Positions 42,967-51,732 of a stretch of 64,000 bases of DNA are shown here, piece after piece. The first letter of the stretch is position 1, and every line of letters begins with the position of its first letter. Below the pieces are notes generated by a model. It was not told the DNA's origin. It worked only from the letters and a program-made list of their open reading frames with translations, and did no database searches. Made by a program: the position numbers and the translations under genes. Origin of the DNA: JBFHIZ01 sp041596215 (lineage in GTDB: Bacteria > Bacillota > Clostridia > Lachnospirales > Lachnospiraceae); the NCBI GenBank assembly GCA_041596215.1, contig JBFHIZ010000007.1, positions 10,487-74,486 of the forward strand. The letters run 5' to 3'.

Positions 42967-42995
42967 TTGTCAAATTTCATATTTTTTGATAAAAT
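42967..42995 (+). promoter_or_regulatory. Sigma-A-like promoter for the next small membrane protein
   Basis: TTGTCA-N17-TAAAAT, 39 bases before the ATG at 43035. Confidence 0.55.
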
Positions 42996-43034
42996 TTAAA
43001 AGTAAAGTTAACGATAATAGAATGAGGGGTAATT

Positions 43035-43391
43035 ATGGATAATAATGAAATGAATACGGATGCAAATGTAAATAATCAAACAGCACAACAGCCGGTCCAA
43101 CAACCGGTCCAACAAACGAATAATTACTATAACACAAATTTAGAAGAACCAATTTCGATTGGCTCTTGGTTAGTAACCATGTTAATCATGCTTATTCCTT
43201 GTGTGAATATTGTAATGGTATTTGTGTGGGCATTTGGAAGTGAAAGTAAGACAAAAGGAAATTTCTTTAAAGCTTACTTAATTATGGCTGCAATTGTAAT
43301 TGTAATTAATATTGTGATTTTAGTTGTATTTGGAGCTGCTTTAGCAGGAATGGCAGGTAGTATGGGTTCTTATAATTGGAAGATGTATTAA
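43035..43391 (+). CDS. Small membrane protein with Gln-rich N-terminal repeat
   Basis: The 118-residue protein has a polar N-terminus with an Asn/Gln-rich stretch in which QPVQ is repeated (about 17-28), then two transmembrane helices (IGSWLVTMLIMLIPCVNIVM; AYLIMAAIVIVINIVILVVF). The DNA under the repeat is a duplicated 12-base unit (43091-43114). Function unknown. It ends at a strong terminator. Confidence 0.75.
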   Translation: MDNNEMNTDANVNNQTAQQPVQQPVQQTNNYYNTNLEEPISIGSWLVTMLIMLIPCVNIVMVFVWAFGSESKTKGNFFKAYLIMAAIVIVINIVILVVFGAALAGMAGSMGSYNWKMY

Positions 43392-43402
43392 GATTGAAAT
43401 TT

Positions 43403-43438
43403 AAAAAAGCGATGCCGAAATATGGCATCGCTTTTTTT
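43403..43438. terminator. Bidirectional terminator between convergent genes
   Basis: AAAAAAGCGATGCC pairs with GGCATCGCTTTTTT around GAAATAT. The A- and T-runs let it act on both strands. Confidence 0.95.
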
Positions 43439-43439
43439 G

Positions 43440-44300
43440 TTATATGGACCAACGTCCGGAAGCACCGCATGGAAGGATAAGACCGGAATTAGTTACGGGA
43501 ATTCCAATTTCCTCTGCTTCAACAAATCCGCCATACTTTTTTGTAAGTGTTAAGTTAAGCATATAGGAAAGAACAGCAGGTTGTAATCCGGTTGTGTAGG
43601 AATTGACCAAATAAAATAGAGGTTCTTTCGATAGCAAATTGGCACATAATTTAATAAAAGAAAAAATGTTTTCCTCAATTTTCCAGGTTTCTCCTTTGGG
43701 ACCTCTTCCGTAAGAAGGAGGATCCATAATAATAGCATCGTACGTATTTCCACGACGTATTTCTCGTTCTACAAATTTTACGCAATCATCAACAATCCAA
43801 CGAACAGGCTTCTCGGATAAACCAGAAGTAGCTGCATTTTCTTTGGCCCACGAAACCATACCCTTAGAAGCATCTACGTGTGTTACGGATGCACCTGCAG
43901 CTAAGGCGGAAAGTGTGGCACCGCCTGTATAAGCAAATAAATTTAAAACTTTAATAGGACGATTTGCTTTTTTTATAATAGTGGAACACCAGTCCCAATT
44001 AACAGCTTGTTCTGGGAAAAGCCCGGTATGCTTAAAACTAAAAGGCTTTAAATGAAAGGTTAAATCACGATAATGAATGGACCATTCATTTGGAAGTTGA
44101 AAAAAATCCCATTCACCGCCACCACTTGAACTACGATGATAATGCCCATTCTTTTTCTTCCAACCAACATGTTCATGTTTCGTATCCCATAAAACCTGAG
44201 GATCGGGTCGAACAAGTATATATTTACCCCACCGCTCTAATTTTTCTTTACTTGATGTATCTAAAATTTCATAATCTTTCCATTGATCTGCAATCCACAT
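43440..44300 (-). CDS. Class I SAM-dependent methyltransferase, RlmI/RlmK-like
   Basis: The 286-residue protein has motif I as VLNLFAYTGGATLSALAAGA, then VTHVDASKGMVSWAKENA and the catalytic IIMDPPSYGRGPKGE. This DPPSYGRG set matches the 23S rRNA cytosine/guanine methyltransferase group (RlmI/RlmK). The N-terminal PUA domain of RlmI is absent, so it is a shorter relative. The target base is not known. ATG 44300 follows AGGAGTAATT. It is convergent with the preceding gene. Confidence 0.85.
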   Translation of the reverse strand: MWIADQWKDYEILDTSSKEKLERWGKYILVRPDPQVLWDTKHEHVGWKKKNGHYHRSSSGGGEWDFFQLPNEWSIHYRDLTFHLKPFSFKHTGLFPEQAVNWDWCSTIIKKANRPIKVLNLFAYTGGATLSALAAGASVTHVDASKGMVSWAKENAATSGLSEKPVRWIVDDCVKFVEREIRRGNTYDAIIMDPPSYGRGPKGETWKIEENIFSFIKLCANLLSKEPLFYLVNSYTTGLQPAVLSYMLNLTLTKKYGGFVEAEEIGIPVTNSGLILPCGASGRWSI

Positions 44301-44412
44301 AATTACTCCTAATCGTTTCTTATTTGACTAAATATAATATATCGTATTTTAAAGAAAACATCAAGAAAGGCAATTAGAAATTATTCAAAAAGGAATTATT
44401 CGTTAGAAATGA

Positions 44413-44441
44413 TTGCAATAAAATTAGATATTTGTTATATT
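44413..44441 (+). promoter_or_regulatory. Sigma-A-like promoter for the DUF4190 gene
   Basis: TTGCAA-N17-TATATT, 32 bases before the ATG at 44474. Confidence 0.55.
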
Positions 44442-44473
44442 ACTCATGTAAACACTTATGAGGAGGATATAAA

Positions 44474-44842
44474 ATGGATGATAATAATGTAGAACAACCG
44501 GTAGAACAACCGGTAGAACAACCATCACAACAACCATCGCAACCAGCTGTAGAACCAGGGAAAAATTTAGCTATTGCTTCCATGGTATTAGGTATTATTA
44601 CTTTGGTATGTATATTTTTTAACGTATTTGCATGGATTGGTTTGATTAGTGGTATCATTGGTTTGATTCTTGGAATTAAATCAAAAAAGCAAGCACCTTC
44701 TGGAATGGCAACTGCTGGAATTATTATGAGTGCAATTGGACTTGGATTATGTTTACTTGTTTTCGCAGCATGTGTTATTTGCTTTGGTGCAATTGCATCA
44801 ATGGGAGTTGGAGAATTAAGCAATATGAATTTTAACTATTAA
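44474..44842 (+). CDS. DUF4190-like small membrane protein
   Basis: A 122-residue protein with a proline/glutamine/glutamate-rich N-terminus (repeated PVEQ and PSQQ units, about 8-25) and two transmembrane helices around GIKSKKQAPSGMATAGIIMS. The second half matches the DUF4190 layout (LAIASMVLGII ... GLISGIIGLILGI ... AGIIMSAIGL). Its cytoplasmic-side repeat resembles that of the gene at 43035. It has an AGGAGG ribosome site and a strong terminator. Confidence 0.82.
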   Translation: MDDNNVEQPVEQPVEQPSQQPSQPAVEPGKNLAIASMVLGIITLVCIFFNVFAWIGLISGIIGLILGIKSKKQAPSGMATAGIIMSAIGLGLCLLVFAACVICFGAIASMGVGELSNMNFNY

Positions 44843-44856
44843 AAGATTTATCTAAG

Positions 44857-44887
44857 AATACCATAGGTAATCCTATGGTATTTTTTT
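44857..44887 (+). terminator. Terminator after the DUF4190 gene
   Basis: AATACCATAGG pairs with CCTATGGTATT around TAAT, followed by a T-run. Confidence 0.93.
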
Positions 44888-44902
44888 AATGAAAGGGAAA
44901 TT

Positions 44903-45673
44903 ATGTGTCCAACGATACGAATTTTAGATAGAGAAATTGGAATGTATGGAGCTTGTATTTTAATTGGATTAATCGTCGGAATTTTTCTTGCAACTTTGCG
45001 GAGCAAAAACAATCGAATTGAGAAGGAAGATGCTTTATATGCTTCCTTGCTTGGAGCTGTTGGAGTTGGAGTAGGAGGGAAAATTCTATATTTGATTACC
45101 ATAGCAAAACCATTATGGGAAAATAGACAGATATTATTAGAAGAGAAAGAACTACTTTATCAGGTTCTACAAGGCGGTTTTGTTTTTTATGGAGGATTAT
45201 TTGGTGCTTTTGCAGTAATATGGTTTTATTGTAAAATATATAAAATAAAGATTGGGAATATGTTTCTTACTATTCTCCCTTCGGTTCCCTTAATTCATGC
45301 AATTGGAAGAATCGGCTGTTTTTGTGCAGGATGCTGTTATGGAATTCCGTATGATGGAACTTGTCATGTTGTATTTGAAAAATCGCATGTTGCACCGTTA
45401 GGTATTTCTTTGTTTCCTGTACAGCTAGTAGAAAGTGGTATAAATGTTTTACTTTTTATCTTATTAGAAATAATCGTAAGAAAAACAAAAGATATTCGTA
45501 TCAGTTTGGCGGCTTATATGTTGGGGTATGGCATAATGCGATTTTGTCTTGAATTTTTAAGAGGAGATACAATAAGGGGATTTTTTTGGAATTTATCAAC
45601 TTCGCAATGGATTAGTTTGCTTTTAATTATAGGAGCGATTATATTACTTTTCTGTAAAAGAAAAGTGAAATAA
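44903..45673 (+). CDS. lgt: Prolipoprotein diacylglyceryl transferase family protein
   Basis: The 256-residue protein has about seven transmembrane helices, the N-terminal GMYGACILIGLIVGI region, and the motif HAIGRIGCFCAGCCYGIPYD, followed by PVQLVES. These belong to the Lgt family, which puts diacylglycerol on the lipobox cysteine. The motif has GCCYG where the E. coli enzyme has GNFxN, a variant frequent in clostridia, so function should be treated as likely rather than certain. A lipoprotein that would need it is encoded at 34197. Confidence 0.82.
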   Translation: MCPTIRILDREIGMYGACILIGLIVGIFLATLRSKNNRIEKEDALYASLLGAVGVGVGGKILYLITIAKPLWENRQILLEEKELLYQVLQGGFVFYGGLFGAFAVIWFYCKIYKIKIGNMFLTILPSVPLIHAIGRIGCFCAGCCYGIPYDGTCHVVFEKSHVAPLGISLFPVQLVESGINVLLFILLEIIVRKTKDIRISLAAYMLGYGIMRFCLEFLRGDTIRGFFWNLSTSQWISLLLIIGAIILLFCKRKVK

Positions 45674-45764
45674 TGAAAGGAAAAATATATGGCATAAAAA
45701 GATAATATGATATAATAAAAAAAAATACTTTAATCACAAATTATATATAAGAAAAGAGGTATGT

Positions 45765-47177
45765 ATGAAAAGAACAAAAATTGTATGCACAATTGGACCT
45801 GCAAGTGAGAAAGAAGAAATTTTAAGAGAGTTAATGCTAGCAGGAATGAATGTGGCTCGATTTAATTTTTCTCATGGAAACCATGAAGAACATAAAAGAA
45901 AACATGATATGGTGCAAAAATTAAACGCAGAATTAGGGTTTTATATTGCATCTTTGATGGATACAAAGGGGCCTGAAATCCGATTAAAAGATTTTGAGAA
46001 TGGGAAAACAGAATTAAAGGAAGGGCAAGAATTTATCCTTACAACGGAAGAGATATTAGGAACAAGCAAAAAAGTTTCGATTACATATAAAAATTTAAAA
46101 AATGATATCAAAGTAGGGAATATAATTTTACTAGATGATGGTTTGATTAAAATGGTGGTAGAAGAAATTGGAGAAACCGAAATTAAATGTAAGGTTTTAA
46201 ATGGAGGACCTATTTCTGATAAAAAAGGTGTGAATGCACCAGGGGCAATATTATCAATGCCATATATAAGTGAAGTAGATCGAAAAGATATTGTTTTTGG
46301 TTGTGAATCGGGATTTGATTATTTGGCTGCATCCTTTGTAAGATGTAAGGAAGACGTATTAGAAATTCGAAAAATTATAAATGACCATAATAGCAAAATG
46401 AAAATCATATCAAAAATAGAAAATATGCAAGGAATACGTAATCTTGAGGAGATTTTAAAGGTTTCCGATGGAATTATGGTTGCAAGGGGAGATATGGGGG
46501 TCGAGGTTCCAATGGAAGATGTCCCAAGTATTCAAAAACGAATGATTAAGCTTGCAGTGTCTGCGGGGAAACAGGTAATCACAGCGACACAAATGCTGGA
46601 ATCTATGATAAAAAATCCAAGACCTACTAGAGCAGAAGTAACGGATGTTGCAAATGCAATTTATGATGGAACAACAGCAATTATGTTATCGGGAGAAAGT
46701 GCATCAGGACTTTATCCAATCGAAGCGGTTAAAACGATGACAAAAATCGCAGAACGTACGGAACGAGAAATTGATTATGATGGACGTATGAAGAGAAGCG
46801 AGCCGACAGAACATATGGATATTACGACGGCAATTTCACAGGCAACATGTACAACAGCGATAAATCTAAAGGCAGCAGCAATTATTACTGTTACAATTTC
46901 AGGAAATACAGCAAAAATGATTTCAAGATATAAACCAAGTTGTCCAATTATTGCATTTGCAACGGATGAGCAAATATGTAGACAATTAAATTTAACTTGG
47001 GGTGTGAGTCCATATATTATTAAAAGTGAAAATAATACAGAAGAATTATTTTTAACAGCTTTAAGTGAAGCAATTCGAAAGGGACATGTAAAAAAAGGAG
47101 ATAAAATTGTGTTGACTACGGGTGTCCCATTAGGAATATCAGGAAACACAAATATGATTCGAGTGATTGAGATTTAA
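45765..47177 (+). CDS. pyk: Pyruvate kinase
   Basis: A 470-residue enzyme with KIVCTIGPASEKEEILRELM, NFSHGNHEEH, DTKGPEIRL, SKIENMQGIRN, MVARGDMGVEVP, ITATQMLESMIKNPRPTRAE and the C-terminal allosteric domain. It makes ATP and pyruvate from phosphoenolpyruvate and ADP. It lacks the extra C-terminal PEP-utiliser-like domain found in the Bacillus type (about 585 residues). Its ribosome site is AAGAGGTA. Confidence 0.97.
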   Translation: MKRTKIVCTIGPASEKEEILRELMLAGMNVARFNFSHGNHEEHKRKHDMVQKLNAELGFYIASLMDTKGPEIRLKDFENGKTELKEGQEFILTTEEILGTSKKVSITYKNLKNDIKVGNIILLDDGLIKMVVEEIGETEIKCKVLNGGPISDKKGVNAPGAILSMPYISEVDRKDIVFGCESGFDYLAASFVRCKEDVLEIRKIINDHNSKMKIISKIENMQGIRNLEEILKVSDGIMVARGDMGVEVPMEDVPSIQKRMIKLAVSAGKQVITATQMLESMIKNPRPTRAEVTDVANAIYDGTTAIMLSGESASGLYPIEAVKTMTKIAERTEREIDYDGRMKRSEPTEHMDITTAISQATCTTAINLKAAAIITVTISGNTAKMISRYKPSCPIIAFATDEQICRQLNLTWGVSPYIIKSENNTEELFLTALSEAIRKGHVKKGDKIVLTTGVPLGISGNTNMIRVIEI

Positions 47178-47193
47178 TAGAAAGGAAAAGAGA

Positions 47194-47502
47194 ATGGATT
47201 CAAATATGACACCGAGCCAACAGAATACAGAAATTGTTGCTTTGATATTAGGAATTACGGCAACAGTACTTGCTTTATCTGTTTTTGATCTGAGACATCT
47301 TTTTTTAAAAGTAATATTAGGAGTTACCTGTGCAATTATTGGTCTGATAATAGGAATTTCATCAAATAAAAAAGGAAGGAATGGGTTGGCAACGTCAGGG
47401 ATTATTTTGAGTTGCATCGGACTTACCATTTTTTTGTTATCAATGCTTGCTTGTTCTGCTTGTACAGTGATTGGTTGTGTAAGCTTATCTTTCTTCTTAT
47501 AA
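47194..47502 (+). CDS. DUF4190-like small membrane protein
   Basis: A 102-residue protein with a short polar start (MDSNMTPSQQNTEIVALILG) and two to three transmembrane segments around GISSNKKGRNGLATSGIILS. The layout matches the DUF4190 protein at 44474 but without the proline/glutamine repeat. ATG 47194 follows AAAGGAAAAGAG; a TTG at 47167 would overlap pyk and is rejected. Function unknown. Confidence 0.72.
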   Translation: MDSNMTPSQQNTEIVALILGITATVLALSVFDLRHLFLKVILGVTCAIIGLIIGISSNKKGRNGLATSGIILSCIGLTIFLLSMLACSACTVIGCVSLSFFL

Positions 47503-47503
47503 T

Positions 47504-47544
47504 AAAAAGAACTTCTATTGTTTTTTACTAGAAGTTCTTTTTTT
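47504..47544 (+). terminator. Terminator after the small membrane protein gene
   Basis: AAAAAGAACTTCTA pairs with TAGAAGTTCTTTTT, then further T. Confidence 0.92.
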
Positions 47545-47565
47545 GCACTTTAAAGTGATAAAAGG

Positions 47566-47594
47566 TTGACGCGAAAACAAGAATTCGTTATGAT
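47566..47594 (+). promoter_or_regulatory. Sigma-A-type promoter for putP
   Basis: TTGACG-N17-TATGAT, 29 bases before the ATG. Confidence 0.8.
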
Positions 47595-47623
47595 TAGAAA
47601 AGAAAAAACGGAGGGAGATACAT

Positions 47624-49192
47624 ATGAGCGATACGATTGGATGGATTATTGTAGCCTTTGCATTATATTTATTGATGATGGTTATTATTGGAGCTTATTT
47701 TTCGAAAAGAAATAAGTCAGCAGAAGATTATTTTCTTGGAGGAAGAAACTTAGGAGGGTTTGTCGCAGCATTATCAGCACAAGCATCCGATATGAGCGGT
47801 TGGTTATTAATGGGATTGCCAGGAGCTATCTATTTAACGGGAATAGGTGGCGACGGTTGGTGTGCAATTGGTTTGTTTGCAGGTACGGTATTGAATTGGG
47901 TTTTTGTATCAAAAAGATTACGGAGATATACAATTCATGCAAATAATGCGGTGACACTACCAGAATATTTTCAAAATAGATTCCATGATGAAAAAAAAAT
48001 TCTGAAGAAGATAGCATCTATTGTTATTGTTATTTTCTTTTTGGTATACACAGCATCTGCACTTGCGGCAGGAGGGCAGCTATTTGAATCGGTATTTCAT
48101 GTGGACTATAAAATCGCATTAACGATTGGTGCAATTGTAATTTTAGCATATACATTTTTGGGTGGATTTTTGGCCGTATGTACTACCGATTTTATTCAAG
48201 GGACATTAATGTTGGTAGCTATTCTTGCGGTTCCAATATTTGCCTATATTTTTCTGAGACAAGATGGAATTACATTGATGGACGGCATTGCTATGTCTGA
48301 TTTGCCAACAGAGAATGCGAGTGATTATTTAAGCTTAATGAAAAACGGAACGGGAAAGAATAATGTAATCAATATTATATCTGGATTAGCTTGGGGACTT
48401 GGATATTGTGGCATGCCACACATTCTTGTTCGATTTATGGCTGTACGAAATGAAAAAGAATTAAAAAAATCAAAAGTTGTAGCTATTGTTTGGGTTGGAA
48501 TTTCTCTTGTATTTGCTTGCTTTATTGGTATATTGGGAAGGGCATACTTGAATCCCGAAATTTTAGCAGATGGAAATCAAGAACATGTATTTATAGAAAT
48601 GATTCAAAAAGTATTTGTTTCAGAACTTGCATGGCCAATCATTGCTGGAATATTTCTTTGTGGAATTTTAGCGGCAATTATGTCGACGGCAGATTCGCAA
48701 TTATTAGTGAGTGCTTCAAGTGTAGCAGAAGATTTATATAAAGGAATCTTTAAAAAAGAAGCAACGGATAAACAAGTTATGTTAGTGAGTAGGATTACGG
48801 TAATTGTAATTGCTGTGCTAGCATATTTGATTGCATTAAACCCTAATAATACCATTATGGGATTGGTTTCTTATGCATGGGCTGGATTGGGTGCATCTTT
48901 TGGACCGCTAGTTATTTTATCCTTGTTTTGGAAACGAACAAATGTACAAGGTGCCATTGCAGGAATGTGCGCCGGTGCAATCTCCACTATTGTATGGGAT
49001 TATATTCCAATGATAAAAGGGACGGAAGGTTTGACTACATTAAAATCTGCCACTGGCTTATATTCCTTAATGGTTGGATTTACGCTAGGTTTGGTTGTCA
49101 TTGTTGCTGTTAGTTTGTCGACTAAAAAACCTTCAGAGATCATTATGAAAGAATTTCAAGATGTGAAAGATGGGAATGTGAAAGAAAATTAA
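47624..49192 (+). CDS. putP: Sodium/proline symporter, SSS family
   Basis: The 522-residue protein has about thirteen transmembrane helices and the PutP motifs SAEDYFLGGRNLGGFVAALS, AQASDMSGWLLMGLPGAIYL, GGFLAVCTTDFIQG and the sodium-site region MSTADSQLLVSASSVAEDLY. It would import proline with sodium. It has a GGAGGGAG ribosome site. It is the last gene before the S10 operon. Confidence 0.95.
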   Translation: MSDTIGWIIVAFALYLLMMVIIGAYFSKRNKSAEDYFLGGRNLGGFVAALSAQASDMSGWLLMGLPGAIYLTGIGGDGWCAIGLFAGTVLNWVFVSKRLRRYTIHANNAVTLPEYFQNRFHDEKKILKKIASIVIVIFFLVYTASALAAGGQLFESVFHVDYKIALTIGAIVILAYTFLGGFLAVCTTDFIQGTLMLVAILAVPIFAYIFLRQDGITLMDGIAMSDLPTENASDYLSLMKNGTGKNNVINIISGLAWGLGYCGMPHILVRFMAVRNEKELKKSKVVAIVWVGISLVFACFIGILGRAYLNPEILADGNQEHVFIEMIQKVFVSELAWPIIAGIFLCGILAAIMSTADSQLLVSASSVAEDLYKGIFKKEATDKQVMLVSRITVIVIAVLAYLIALNPNNTIMGLVSYAWAGLGASFGPLVILSLFWKRTNVQGAIAGMCAGAISTIVWDYIPMIKGTEGLTTLKSATGLYSLMVGFTLGLVVIVAVSLSTKKPSEIIMKEFQDVKDGNVKEN

Positions 49193-49325
49193 AAAAGTGA
49201 TAGATAGCATATAATAGAAAATCAGTTATATGGTAGAACGTAAATAGAAAATACTATATATAGAAGGGACAAAGTGGGTGTGAATCATTTACTTTGTTTC
49301 TTTTAAAAATAAATAAAAAAAACAC

Positions 49326-49354
49326 TTGCATAGAGCGAAAGTTTCGTGTATACT
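49326..49354 (+). promoter_or_regulatory. Sigma-A-type promoter for the S10-spc superoperon
   Basis: TTGCAT-N17-TATACT, 277 bases before rpsJ, giving a long untranslated leader. Confidence 0.8.
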
Positions 49355-49360
49355 AATCAT

Positions 49361-49594
49361 TGCTGTGACATGATAGCAGTGAAGCGAGAGGTTGCTACTG
49401 AATAACTCAGTAGGTTTTCCGTGGAGCAAATGTCAAGAGGGTCTTTATAGCGGACCCGATTAACCTGACGACAAGTCACTGTACAGAACTAAAAGTCTAC
49501 CAAAGAGTAGAAACGACGTGAGAACAATAAAGTGTTTATTTTTATTTCACATTTTATGACACACACGGGAGAGTGTACAGTCACCGCTTGTCGT
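49361..49594 (+). ncRNA. Structured leader RNA upstream of rpsJ
   Basis: Several helices can be drawn. TGACAT (49366-49371) pairs with ATGTCA (49430-49435) and encloses CTACTGA/TCAGTAG (49395-49413). GGGTC/GACCC (49439-49457) follows. A long-range helix joins ACGACAAG and ACTGTACA (49468-49485) with TGTACAGT and CTTGTCGT (49574-49594), eight plus eight base pairs with a small internal loop. Its 3' arm ends about 18 bases before the AAGGAGG ribosome site of rpsJ. The gap from 49193 to 49325 before the promoter has nothing I can identify. L4 controls the S10 operon in other bacteria, but I cannot match this to a known leader class. Confidence 0.65.
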
Positions 49595-49630
49595 ACTTAA
49601 ATAAAGTGCGAAAAGGAGGCGACTTTTTTT

Positions 49631-49951
49631 ATGGCAAATCAAGTAATGAGAATTATACTGAAAGCTTATGATCATCAACTTATTGATGCATCGGCCAAAA
49701 AAATTATCGAAACAGTTAAGAAAAACGGATCACAAGTGAGTGGACCAGTTCCACTTCCAACAAAAAGGGAAGTAGTTACAATTTTAAGAGCGGTTCATAA
49801 ATACAAAGATTCTAGAGAACAGTTTGAACAAAGAACACACAAAAGATTAATTGATATTGTTACACCTACGCCAAAAACAATTGATGCATTGCAAAGATTG
49901 GAAATGCCAGCTGGTGTTAGTATCGACGTAAAAATGAAAAACAACAAATAA
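49631..49951 (+). CDS. rpsJ: Small ribosomal subunit protein uS10
   Basis: A 106-residue S10 with MRIILKAYDHQLIDASAKKI, SGPVPLPTKREVVTILRAVH and EQFEQRTHKRLIDI. First gene of the S10 operon, behind the structured leader. S10 is also NusE, partner of NusB in antitermination. Confidence 0.97.
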   Translation: MANQVMRIILKAYDHQLIDASAKKIIETVKKNGSQVSGPVPLPTKREVVTILRAVHKYKDSREQFEQRTHKRLIDIVTPTPKTIDALQRLEMPAGVSIDVKMKNNK

Positions 49952-50048
49952 GACCCCTACTAGTATGTATAGGAATCACATATTGATATGCTATAGAAAC
50001 ACCTTATGTGTGAAGAATATACCACTGTAGACAAATGGAGGCAAAAAA

Positions 50049-50732
50049 ATGCAAAAAGCGATTTTAGCAACAAAAATTGGAATGACACAAATTTTCAATG
50101 AAAATGGACATGTGATTCCTGTAACAGTACTTCAAGCAGGACCATGTGTAGTAACACAAATCAAAACAAATGAAAACGACGGATACGAAGCGGTACAAGT
50201 TGGTTTTGTTGAAAAAAAAGACAGAATTGTTAACAGAGATGCATCTGGGAAAAAAGAAGTAATTCACAGACATGGAGTTGGCAAGGCACTCAAAGGACAT
50301 TTCGAAAAAGCTGGAACTACAAGCAAAAGATTTGTAAGAGAGTTTAAATTTGAAAACGCATCAGAATATGAAATCGGCAAAGAAATTAAAGCTGATATTT
50401 TCGAAGTTGGCGACAAGATTGACGCAACCGCTGTTTCAAAAGGTAAAGGATTTCAAGGTGCGATTAAAAGACACAATCAATCCACAGGGCCTAAGACTCA
50501 TGGTTCGAAATTTCATCGTCATCAAGGATCTAACGGTTCTTGTTCTAGCCCAAGTAAAGTATTCAAGGGAAAAGGAATGCCAGGACATATGGGTAGCAAA
50601 AAAGTTACCGTCCAAAATCTAGAGGTTGTTAGAATAGATGCGGATAAAAACTTACTTTTAATTAAAGGTGCAGTACCCGGACCAAAAAAAGCTTTAGTTA
50701 CTCTTAAAGAGACAACTAGAGTTAAGGCATAG
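50049..50732 (+). CDS. rplC: Large ribosomal subunit protein uL3
   Basis: A 227-residue L3 with AILATKIGMTQIFNENGHVI and the W-loop area SKGKGFQGAIKRHNQSTGPK, THGSKFHRHQGSNG and GKGMPGHMGSKKVTVQNLEV. The 97-base gap after rpsJ has a small CATAT/ATATG helix. 24 bases to rplD. Confidence 0.97.
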   Translation: MQKAILATKIGMTQIFNENGHVIPVTVLQAGPCVVTQIKTNENDGYEAVQVGFVEKKDRIVNRDASGKKEVIHRHGVGKALKGHFEKAGTTSKRFVREFKFENASEYEIGKEIKADIFEVGDKIDATAVSKGKGFQGAIKRHNQSTGPKTHGSKFHRHQGSNGSCSSPSKVFKGKGMPGHMGSKKVTVQNLEVVRIDADKNLLLIKGAVPGPKKALVTLKETTRVKA

Positions 50733-50756
50733 AAGGACGAAAGGAGGACCATTCGG

Positions 50757-51377
50757 ATGGCAAAAATATCTGTTTATAATATGGAAGGCAAAGAAGTTGA
50801 TACAATGGAATTGAGCGACAGCGTGTTTGGAGTAACCGTTAACGAACACCTTGTGCATAAAGCAGTTGTACAACAATTAGCAAATAATCGTCAAGGAACA
50901 CAGAAAGCAAAAACGCGTTCTGAAGTATCTGGAGGCGGAAAAAAACCATGGAGACAAAAAGGAACTGGTAATGCAAGACAAGGTTCTACAAGATCTCCAC
51001 AATGGAGAGGCGGAGGAGTTGTATTTGCTCCAACACCTAGAGATTATTCAACAAAAATGAATAGAAAAGAAAAAAGAGCAGCACTTAAATCAGCTTTAAC
51101 AAGCAGATTGGCTGATAATAACATGATCATTGTTGATGAATTGAAATTTGATGAAATCAAAACAAAGAGATTCGTAGAAGTAATGGATAACTTAAATGTA
51201 AACCGTGGAATCGTTGTTTTGGAAAATTCGGAAAAAAATGTAGTAATGTCTGGGAAGAACGTTGCTTCTATTTCAACAACATTAGTTGATACTCTTAATG
51301 TATATGATGTAATGAAATGCGGTACAGTAGTACTAACAAAAGCTGCAGCTAAAAAGATTGAGGAGGTGTATGCATAA
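50757..51377 (+). CDS. rplD: Large ribosomal subunit protein uL4
   Basis: A 206-residue L4. The conserved loop is ANNRQGTQKAKTRSEVSGGG, KKPWRQKGTGNARQGSTRSP and WRGGGVVFAPTPR, which lines the exit tunnel. L4 represses the S10 operon in E. coli; that role here is unproven. It overlaps rplW by one base. Confidence 0.97.
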   Translation: MAKISVYNMEGKEVDTMELSDSVFGVTVNEHLVHKAVVQQLANNRQGTQKAKTRSEVSGGGKKPWRQKGTGNARQGSTRSPQWRGGGVVFAPTPRDYSTKMNRKEKRAALKSALTSRLADNNMIIVDELKFDEIKTKRFVEVMDNLNVNRGIVVLENSEKNVVMSGKNVASISTTLVDTLNVYDVMKCGTVVLTKAAAKKIEEVYA

Positions 51378-51676
51378 TGGCAAACATTCAATATTATGAC
51401 GTAATCCTCAAACCAGTTGTTACGGAAAGAAGTATGGCTGGTATGGGAGAAAAGAAATATACTTTCCTAGTGCATCCAGAGGCTAATAAAATTCAAGTTC
51501 GTGAAGCAGTTGAAAAAATGTTTGAAGGAACAAAAGTGAAAAGTGTTCATACGATGAATGCAGCTGGAAAAACAAAAAGACGTGGAAAAACAGAAGGACT
51601 AACTTCTAAAACAAAGAAAGCAATTGTTCAATTGACAGAAGATAGTAAAGAAATTGAAATTTTCTCAGGTCTATAA
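51377..51676 (+). CDS. rplW: Large ribosomal subunit protein uL23
   Basis: A 99-residue L23 with YDVILKPVVTERSM, FLVHPEANKIQVREAVEKMF and GKTKRRGKTEGL. It lies at the tunnel exit and binds trigger factor and SRP. TAATG coupling with rplD. Confidence 0.97.
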   Translation: MANIQYYDVILKPVVTERSMAGMGEKKYTFLVHPEANKIQVREAVEKMFEGTKVKSVHTMNAAGKTKRRGKTEGLTSKTKKAIVQLTEDSKEIEIFSGL

Positions 51677-51732
51677 AATAAAAAGTATGTGCAATAAAGC
51701 ACGATAATAAATTTAGAAAAGGAGATATAGTC

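Noticed and set aside
43084..44540. Possible CRISPR-like or mobile repeats in the CAACCGG units
   Set aside because: The units are 12 bases, directly adjacent, in frame and encode PVQQ/PVEQ; there are no spacers.
49193..49630. Possible tRNA or small ORF in the gap before rpsJ
   Set aside because: No acceptor/T-arm pattern is present, and short frames there have no ribosome site. The structure fits an untranslated leader.
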